Source of the DNA: Planctomycetota bacterium
Lineage (GTDB): Bacteria; Planctomycetota; Brocadiia; SM23-32
DNA length: 11,249 bases
Direction of reading: 5' to 3'
NCBI GenBank assembly: GCA_030604585.1
Contig: JAUVVP010000021.1
Span: 1-11,249 of the forward strand
This document shows, piece by piece, positions 7,401-11,249 of this stretch (positions are counted from its first letter, which is position 1; the number at the start of each line of letters is the position of its first letter). Below the pieces are notes generated by a model that saw nothing but the letters and a program-made list of their open reading frames with translations, had not been told where the DNA came from and ran no database searches. The translations under genes and the position numbers were made by a program.

Positions 7401-8680
7401 GCCGGCGCGGAGTTCGCGATGCTGAGCACGGAGCTTTGCTGCCCTTGGTAGGTATGCCAGCCGGTCAGTCCGCCCTCGAAATCGTCAAAGAAGCCGGGAT
7501 GCGATGCCGAGACAAGGCGGGGGGCCGGGCTCGGCGCGGGGTCGGCCGGCGCTGCCGTCGCGGGCGGCTCGACCAGGCGACCCGGGACCAGCCTCGTCTG
7601 GTAAGAGATCTTCACCCGCGCCACGACCATCTCGGTGTCGTAGGTCCAGACGGCCGGGCTGAAGCGGTCCAACGGCTCGGGATCGGTGTAGGTGTAGGCG
7701 GGATGGTTGTCCACGTAACAGGACAGCTCGCCGCCTTGCTTGCGGGCCTTGAAGTAATACCAGGCGCCGTGGATGTCGCGTCCGCCGCTGATCCAGGGCA
7801 CGGGCAGTGCGCGCTGCCGCGTGCTATTGCGCCGGACGTTCGGCAGCAGGCGCTCTGTGGTCTGAGCCAGGCGCCTGCCGCCTTTGAGCAGATAGGTGGC
7901 GCGGTCGCTCCAGAAGCGGTCCCAGCCCGCCACCACGAAGTTGTAGCCGCTGTCAAGGCCGAGGGGCTCGCGGCACAGGGCCAGGTTGAAATCCCCGATG
8001 CGCCAGTACTGGCCTCCCCGCTCGCGCACTCCCATCCGGGTGCCCATGTAGGCCTCGAGGGTAATGTCCCCGCTGTACTGGAACTTGTTGAACAGGATGG
8101 CGTTCTGGGTGGCGATGGCGGTCATGAACGACCAGCGCGGGTCGCAGGTGAAGCGCGTCGTCACCTTCCACTTGCCCACCCGGTGCCAGTCCGCCGGCGC
8201 CTTCTGGAAGTAGTAATCCCTGACCTTGTAGCGACGGACCTGGATGGCCGCGATCCCATCCGCCGTCGGCCCGACCAGAGCCACCTTCGTGCCCGGCAGG
8301 GGATCGGGGTCGCGGAAGGTCAGCACTTCCTCACCCTCCACGGTCACCCAGAGATAGGGCGTTTCCTTTCCCAGGACCAGTCTCGCCTTCTCCGTGCCGT
8401 CAGGGGAGACCTGCGCGGCGGCCACCTCCCGCCCCTGCCGCAGCAGCGTCAGCTTGAAGCCGTCGCGCTGCGCGTCCTCCGGGCCGACTCGCGCCTTCTC
8501 CTGGACCAGCGCGTATCCGCTGTCGGGCGAGATGCCGGTGGCCGCGTGGATGAACCGGATGCGCCCGTCCAGAGGCATCTCCACTTCCGAGCGCCCGTAG
8601 AAGTCCCCCACGTGCCACCAGGCGTCGGCCCGACCCTGGACCGGCCACCAGGCGCCCTGCGGGCTCGACCAGTGCTGCAT
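4487..8680 (-). CDS. Giant secreted multidomain protein, C-terminal part (after an apparent frameshift)
   Basis: This frame gives 1,397 residues from the first ATG, but homologous coding extends upstream of it (QERLPAKEIFREDPFM), so it is the continuation of the N-terminal frame ending at 8449. Residues 1-155 and 156-360 look like two concanavalin A-like (LamG/DUF1080-type) sandwiches; note WWHVGDFYG, GKWKVTTRFTCDPRW and DSGYNFVVAGW. Then come three units of about 370 residues. Jelly-roll, galactose-binding-like modules lie at about 397-573, 766-930 and 1138-1304, sharing DFE-x-G...W, LSFDY, ADGEWHH and a terminal ID/LDNF. Each is followed by an FN3-like module, clearest at 933-1007 with SGVRGYSLLW and CDAAGNWGPVSHFRFLVD. 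The first two units also carry an Ig-like module (about 647-750 and 1012-1115). The end is a proline-rich tail with no anchor or sorting signal. No catalytic motif is recognised; a glycan-binding or cell-surface role is inference. Confidence 0.85.
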   Translation of the reverse strand: MQHWSSPQGAWWPVQGRADAWWHVGDFYGRSEVEMPLDGRIRFIHAATGISPDSGYALVQEKARVGPEDAQRDGFKLTLLRQGREVAAAQVSPDGTEKARLVLGKETPYLWVTVEGEEVLTFRDPDPLPGTKVALVGPTADGIAAIQVRRYKVRDYYFQKAPADWHRVGKWKVTTRFTCDPRWSFMTAIATQNAILFNKFQYSGDITLEAYMGTRMGVRERGGQYWRIGDFNLALCREPLGLDSGYNFVVAGWDRFWSDRATYLLKGGRRLAQTTERLLPNVRRNSTRQRALPVPWISGGRDIHGAWYYFKARKQGGELSCYVDNHPAYTYTDPEPLDRFSPAVWTYDTEMVVARVKISYQTRLVPGRLVEPPATAAPADPAPSPAPRLVSASHPGFFDDFEGGLTGWHTYQGQQSSVLSIANSAPAGGGHSLQVVNPGVGGLFEAVVSLEKAAIRAADARLLSFDYNIPPDVKLNLFLKIDGQYYYIHMTGPDRSNAFYRWVGELSVRADGEWHHAEFPLAAAYRSLAGSGKALLENAVFGNLHRGPTQAGIGGNGIGACYLIDNFKIASVGPADFQASCPEGAPAEGRKLLAAVDGKLATVPEAEGPLDAQALAPGEWACHARVVAKDGTQSAVAHLPFLVATEPLTVSAVEPAPGSRWGYGPVEVQFAGANAPHLDLDSLRLSANGSAVDAAPGLFEMDWLANRLRVNLHHASLGLADGEQCRVELTYADQFGRKGSVQADYIVSLEDDRTPPGPVVLEGYLPAQDFETGLEPWEGSRDVALLRDDTTAAAGRWSMKVQNLRWGSPFMAFASKQGFSAGEYPIVEFDYKAHDGVQFDLVSNNPRGYATVGLADRCRQHGYYVGEVGDFRADGEWHHAGFNLLQGLKKVPYRRGVHRQKWLGIGDFDYRSNAIGAYYHLDNFRLVPLVSGTEELQLRWKAHDASGVRGYSLLWSANPADHPDDEMDSTEGAGAFGGLPSPDAYFHVKACDAAGNWGPVSHFRFLVDAAVPVVAGVSPANGERSASSEISVTMEDAGSVVDPDTLVLTIDGRPYQPYSRGMSYDSSSGKLVWNWLRCRPKEQRSIADGAVVRMAGVAADFAGNAAPTYEWEWVMDHSLDRDRPTAPVLKAATLPVRDLQDFQDGIGRWRNRRRNDWGAQLKRVWRDEGNGDHCLQLFAARANAFFDAVALDHDYDLQQYPVLSFDYLMPEPVKLNIQVRVNKTWFELEMTAPKRSYKLLGKVPDVKADNAWHHVSLDLLELVREALPGASAYVVQEISFGDPARNGNRKNAKWFVDNFMISGYGMPDAECGWRSEDITGVAGYAVAFDRRMATLPPQEVTSETESGRFQATEPGTYWLHVAAYDGNGNWSHPRHLAYPVAAPPEPPPAQSAEPQTL
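4541..7492 (-). repeat. Three protein-level tandem units of about 370 residues
   Basis: Jelly-roll modules begin with FFDDFEGGLTGW (7492), PAQDFETGLEPW (6385) and DLQDFQDGIGRW (5269), spacing 369 and 372 residues. Units 1 and 2 have the order jelly-roll, FN3-like, Ig-like; unit 3 lacks the Ig-like module. The linkers before units 2 and 3 also match loosely (D-R-x-x-P...P-V-x-L...LP). Divergence between copies is high, so this is an old duplication rather than a recent DNA repeat. Confidence 0.75.
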
Positions 8681-10383
8681 GAAGGGGTCTTCGCGGAATA
8701 TCTCCTTGGCCGGCAGTCTCTCCTGTCTTCCACTCGCTCGAAGGCAACCCGCAAGTCGCGGAACTCGGCGCCGGGAAAGCCGCGCGCAAAGAATCCCACG
8801 CGCCCTCGCCCCTCCTGGCGCCGCACAAGGTGTAGACGCAGCTCGTCGTTCAGGTAGACGTTCAGCTCGCCCGGGCGCGTCAGGTCGGCCGTCAGCTCGG
8901 CGCTGTCGCCTTCGGGCAGGGCGAAGTCGCGACAGGAGGCCAGCTCCTCCTGGTCGGGCCCGTCCCCTCTACGGACGGCAAGGCGCGGCCCCTCCTGGTC
9001 GCGGCTCAGCACCACGCGGAAGGGCCCGGCCCCGCCCTCGGCCAACCCGAGGACGAATCCCACCTGCTGACCCTGGCCGGGGGCGGTGAGGCGGGCGCTC
9101 AGGACCGGCGCGGGCCAACCTTCGTGCCCTACCAGCACCTGGCCGTCGGCGCTGCGCAGCACGGCAGCGAAGTTGGCCGGACGGGCTCGCCGCTCCACCC
9201 GCACCACTTCCCAATCCCCCTGGCGGGCCGCCACGTGGCTTCCCAGCCAGACCGGGTCATCGTAATCGTAACTGCGGATGCTGCTCACCTGAACGTCATC
9301 GAAGAGCGCCTCACGGCCCTCCTCGCCGCCTTCGACGTAGAGGCCTATCCTTCCACCCAGGCTCTCGTCCGAGCGGACGTCCATGATGACGGCCTCGTCC
9401 AGCAGAGCCTGGATGCGCCGGCCGCACGTGCGCACGCCCAGCCGATACCACTGCTGCAACTGGCCGTTCACCCAGGCCGAGGCGAGCAGCTCCCGGCTGT
9501 TGCCGGGTCTGACGCGCACCAACTGGACGAGCGTCGGCTGGAGCGTCTGCGAGCGATTCTCCCAGCGCAGCAGGAAGAAATCGTCCGGAGACCTGACGTT
9601 GAAGGCCAGGCCGACGGCCGTTGTGCCGCCGTTCCTGACCGAAACCGTCGCCTCGAAGTCGTCCCAGAACCAGTATCCCGCCCCCAGCAGTCCCGACCCT
9701 TCCGCGTAAGCGCTGGCGCAGAACGGATTGGAGCTGCGCTCGCTCTGGGGGCGCTTCTCGCTGGGCATCCGGCCCAGTTCCATGTCATCAACGTCGTCCC
9801 GCACCGAGTGCAGCCGCCACCGCCCGTTCTCGGCCTTCCACTGTCCGAGGCTCAGGTCGTCTTCGGGCCGCATGAAACCGTCTTCGAAATAGAGCCGGCC
9901 CACCGGTTGAATCACCGGCTCGCCGGCCGGTCCGCTCAGCGCCGGGTCCACGGCGACCAGCCCGCCGAAGTGTTCGCCGTCGGCCACTTCGGCCAGGGCG
10001 CGGCCGTTCAGAGCGATGCTCAGCAGCCAGTCGCGCCGTTTGACAAGCAGCTCCACCGGGCCGGTCGTGGGGAACAGGGAAGCGCCGTCCCGGGCCAGCA
10101 GCCGTTCGCCTCCAGGGCCCGCACTGAGCAGGGCCCAGCCGTCGGCGTCCGCCTCGAACCGGTAGCCGCTGCCTTCGGCGCCGGCACCGAACAGAATGGA
10201 GAGGCCCTCCATCTGGCCCTGGCCCGGCGGCGGGCCCAGCGGGAGCCTGATGCTGTAGGTAGGCTGGGCGCAGGTGCCTACAATCACGTAGGCGCGCCCA
10301 TCAAGTTCGATGACGTCGGCGGCCGATGCCACCCCCGCAGCGGCCACCAGAATGAGCGAACAGAAGCAGAGGATCCGTCCCAT
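8449..10383 (-). CDS. Giant secreted multidomain protein, N-terminal part with signal peptide
   Basis: The start is taken at ATG 10383 because it begins a clear Sec signal peptide: MGR, a hydrophobic core ILCFCSLILVAAAGV, and cleavage at ASA-AD after residue 21. A farther ATG at 10470 would add 29 unlikely residues. Genuine coding runs to about residue 553 (8725). Three beta-sandwich modules can be proposed: about 22-160; 163-366, opening LYFEDGFMRPEDD and closing GGRIGLYVEGG...ALFDDVQV; and about 375-550, closing GRVGFFARGFPGAEFRDLRVAF. The GRIGLYV...FDDV ending is typical of LamG/DUF1080-like concanavalin A folds. After residue 553 the frame becomes arginine/serine-rich low complexity until the stop at 8449, while sensible protein continues in the -1 frame. 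The real product is therefore probably one protein of about 1,965 residues joined to the 4487 frame. Ligand and activity are unknown; an extracellular or periplasmic location is expected. Confidence 0.82.
   Translation of the reverse strand: MGRILCFCSLILVAAAGVASAADVIELDGRAYVIVGTCAQPTYSIRLPLGPPPGQGQMEGLSILFGAGAEGSGYRFEADADGWALLSAGPGGERLLARDGASLFPTTGPVELLVKRRDWLLSIALNGRALAEVADGEHFGGLVAVDPALSGPAGEPVIQPVGRLYFEDGFMRPEDDLSLGQWKAENGRWRLHSVRDDVDDMELGRMPSEKRPQSERSSNPFCASAYAEGSGLLGAGYWFWDDFEATVSVRNGGTTAVGLAFNVRSPDDFFLLRWENRSQTLQPTLVQLVRVRPGNSRELLASAWVNGQLQQWYRLGVRTCGRRIQALLDEAVIMDVRSDESLGGRIGLYVEGGEEGREALFDDVQVSSIRSYDYDDPVWLGSHVAARQGDWEVVRVERRARPANFAAVLRSADGQVLVGHEGWPAPVLSARLTAPGQGQQVGFVLGLAEGGAGPFRVVLSRDQEGPRLAVRRGDGPDQEELASCRDFALPEGDSAELTADLTRPGELNVYLNDELRLHLVRRQEGRGRVGFFARGFPGAEFRDLRVAFERVEDRRDCRPRRYSAKTPSCSTGRARRAPGGRSRVGPTPGGTWGTSTGARKWRCLWTGASGSSTRPPASRPTADTRWSRRRRESARRTRSATASS
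8716..8727 (-). other. Apparent -1 frameshift junction in the giant protein gene
   Basis: Upstream of 8725 the sensible frame reads RDLRVAFERVED. Downstream, the frame one base back reads QERLPAKEIFREDPFM and continues for 1,400 residues. Restoring one base after GAC (for example GACCAG) gives VEDQERLPAKEIF without a break. No X-XXY-YYZ slippery heptamer is present, so a one-base deletion in the genome or a sequencing/assembly error is likelier than programmed slippage. Confidence 0.75.
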
Positions 10384-10479
10384 CGCATGTCCCGCCCAAT
10401 CCGGCCGTGGTGACCGAACACTGCTCTCATTGACGCTTGCGCAGCAGAGGAAACGCCTCGTCCTCAGCAAGCGGAGCGA

Positions 10480-10546
10480 ACGGTCCTCGTCCTCGTAATC
10501 CCTGCAAGAAGAACGGCTTCGAGGACGACGACTCTCCCAAGACCGT
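10480..10546 (-). promoter_or_regulatory. Imperfect long stem-loop in the leader of the giant protein gene
   Basis: TCGTCCTCG (10487-10495) pairs perfectly with CGAGGACGA (10520-10528) across a 24-base loop. An outer ACGGTC/GACCGT pair (10480-10485 and 10541-10546) could extend the stem with an asymmetric bulge. Further CGAGGAC-like copies lie nearby (CCTCGTCCTC at about 10457-10466). It sits about 100-160 bases before the ATG at 10383 and could be a leader structure or the end of the upstream transcript. Confidence 0.35.
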
Positions 10547-10575
10547 TTCTTCTGTCAACGCGAAGCCGAACAGCT

Positions 10576-10604
10576 ATGATAGCATGCGGATGGGCTGCAA
10601 ACAA
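10576..10604 (-). promoter_or_regulatory. Candidate sigma70-type promoter for the giant protein gene
   Basis: On the minus strand TTGTTT (10604-10599) and TATCAT (10581-10576, five of six matches to TATAAT) are separated by 17 bases. They lie between the Tex-like gene's stop (10631) and the giant protein's start (10383). This would give a 5' leader of roughly 185 bases containing the stem-loop at 10480-10546. The -35 match is only three of six, so this is tentative. Confidence 0.3.
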
Positions 10605-10630
10605 AGGGCGGCTGGGGGCGGAGCATGCCG

Positions 10631-11249
10631 CTACTGGCTGGGCTTGCCGCGTCTTTCGATCTCGGCGAAACCCAGCTTGTTGAGCAGGTCGCCGACCGGC
10701 GCTCTGGGCTTCTCTTCCTGCTTCTCTTCCTCGGGCGGCGGCGCAGCTCCGGGTTCGCGCTTCTTCAGCATCTGCTGTTGGACCCGGGAGAGCCGAGTGG
10801 CCACGGCGGCCTTCTCGACGCGGCGGCTGCTCGAGCCGACCGTACTCCTGGGCACGCGCACGCCCTTGGACGGCTTGCGGTCCGGGACGTCGGCGGGGAC
10901 GGGTGCGGTCTCGGCGCGGGCCGGTGCGCTCGGACGGCGCCTCTGGGGTCCGCGGGCCCGGCGCTCTCTGCGGCTGGTGTCGGTCCGCATGGACAGCGCT
11001 ATGCGCCTCTTCTCCAAGTCCACCCGCACCACCTTGACCCTGACGGTATCGCCGACCGAGACGACGTCGTAGGGGCTTTCGACGAACTTGTCCGACAGTT
11101 CGCTGATGTGAACCAGCCCGTCTTCGCCCACCCCGATGTCCACGAACACGCCGAAGTCAACGATGTTTCGCACGGTGCCGGCAAACCACTGGTCGGCTTC
11201 CAGGTCCTCCACGCTCAGCCGTCGCTGGCGCAGGATGGCAGGCTGCCCA
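10631..11249 (-). CDS. Tex-like S1 RNA-binding protein, C-terminal part (5' end beyond window)
   Basis: The frame is open to the right edge (GQPAILRQRRLS precedes a GTG at 11212), so this is the tail of a longer gene. The visible part contains one S1 RNA-binding domain: WFAGTVRNIVDFGVFVDIG, GEDGLVHISELSDKFV, then DVVSVGDTVRVKVVRVD and RRIALSMR. The HISELSDKFVESP...VV-x-VGD pattern is the hallmark of the S1 domain ending Tex/YhgF-type transcription accessory proteins. These are cytoplasmic nucleic-acid-binding proteins that carry an upstream YqgF-like domain, not visible here. After the S1 domain comes a tail of about 115 residues. It is rich in Arg, Pro, Ala and Glu, is probably disordered, and closes with a more ordered-looking VGDLLNKLGFAEIERRG. 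A ribosomal-S1-like protein is the main alternative. The stop is TAG at 10633-10631; no clear terminator follows. Confidence 0.82.
   Translation of the reverse strand, partial: GQPAILRQRRLSVEDLEADQWFAGTVRNIVDFGVFVDIGVGEDGLVHISELSDKFVESPYDVVSVGDTVRVKVVRVDLEKRRIALSMRTDTSRRERRARGPQRRRPSAPARAETAPVPADVPDRKPSKGVRVPRSTVGSSSRRVEKAAVATRLSRVQQQMLKKREPGAAPPPEEEKQEEKPRAPVGDLLNKLGFAEIERRGKPSQ

Noticed and set aside
8449..8680. Two genuinely overlapping genes or programmed -1 frameshifting
   Set aside because: The overlapping part of the upstream frame is low-complexity Arg/Ser sequence. No slippery heptamer is seen at the junction, and protein-like sequence continues upstream of the downstream ATG.
4556..8857. 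Plus-strand open frame of 1,433 codons opposite the giant protein gene
   Set aside because: It is the antisense shadow of a GC-rich gene. Its product is Val/Arg/Gly/His-rich with no recognisable domain, while the minus strand has clear modules.
10384..10470. Start of the giant protein at ATG 10470
   Set aside because: It would put 29 Arg/Ser-rich residues in front of a textbook signal peptide beginning at 10383.

Overview
The window is GC-rich bacterial DNA. Every gene I can support lies on the minus strand, so transcription runs from right to left. The GC-rich codon usage, a very large secreted protein built from concanavalin A-like, jelly-roll and FN3/Ig-like modules, exported sugar enzymes, and an intergenic repeat of the ACCGCAGAG/GGAGGACGC type together suggest a Planctomycetota bacterium or a related lineage such as Hydrogenedentota. 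This is inference from protein style; there is no rRNA or other marker gene here.

Layout in the direction of transcription. (1) 11249-10631: the C-terminal part of a Tex-like S1 RNA-binding protein, cut by the window edge. (2) 10630-10384: a leader of about 250 bp with a candidate promoter and a long imperfect stem-loop. (3) 10383-4487: one giant exported multidomain protein of about 1,950 residues. It is split by an apparent -1 frameshift near 8725 into a signal-peptide-bearing N-terminal frame (10383-8449) and a C-terminal frame (first ATG 8680, stop 4487). (4) 4214-3450: a NodB-type polysaccharide deacetylase. (5) 3449-3215: an intergenic region with a MITE-like inverted repeat flanked by direct repeats, plus a separate hairpin. 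(6) 3214-2051: a DegT/DnrJ/EryC1/StrS PLP aminotransferase. (7) 1927-632: an AGE-family (N-acylglucosamine/cellobiose 2-epimerase-like) protein with an export signal. (8) 631-409: an intergenic region with a perfect palindrome. (9) 408-1: the start of a membrane-anchored GGDEF-type protein with a GTG start, cut by the left edge.

Functional reading. Deacetylase, sugar aminotransferase and 2-epimerase side by side suggest amino-sugar or surface/extracellular glycan metabolism. The giant protein's lectin-like and carbohydrate-binding-like modules fit the same glycan theme. The gaps between these genes (123-236 bp) and the repeat element mean a single operon is not shown. Tex and GGDEF look like unrelated flanking housekeeping or signalling genes.

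The most notable features are the modular giant protein with its apparent frameshift, the inverted-repeat element at about 3270-3402, and the palindrome at 492-513. I saw no CRISPR array, tRNA, rRNA, transposase or defence system.
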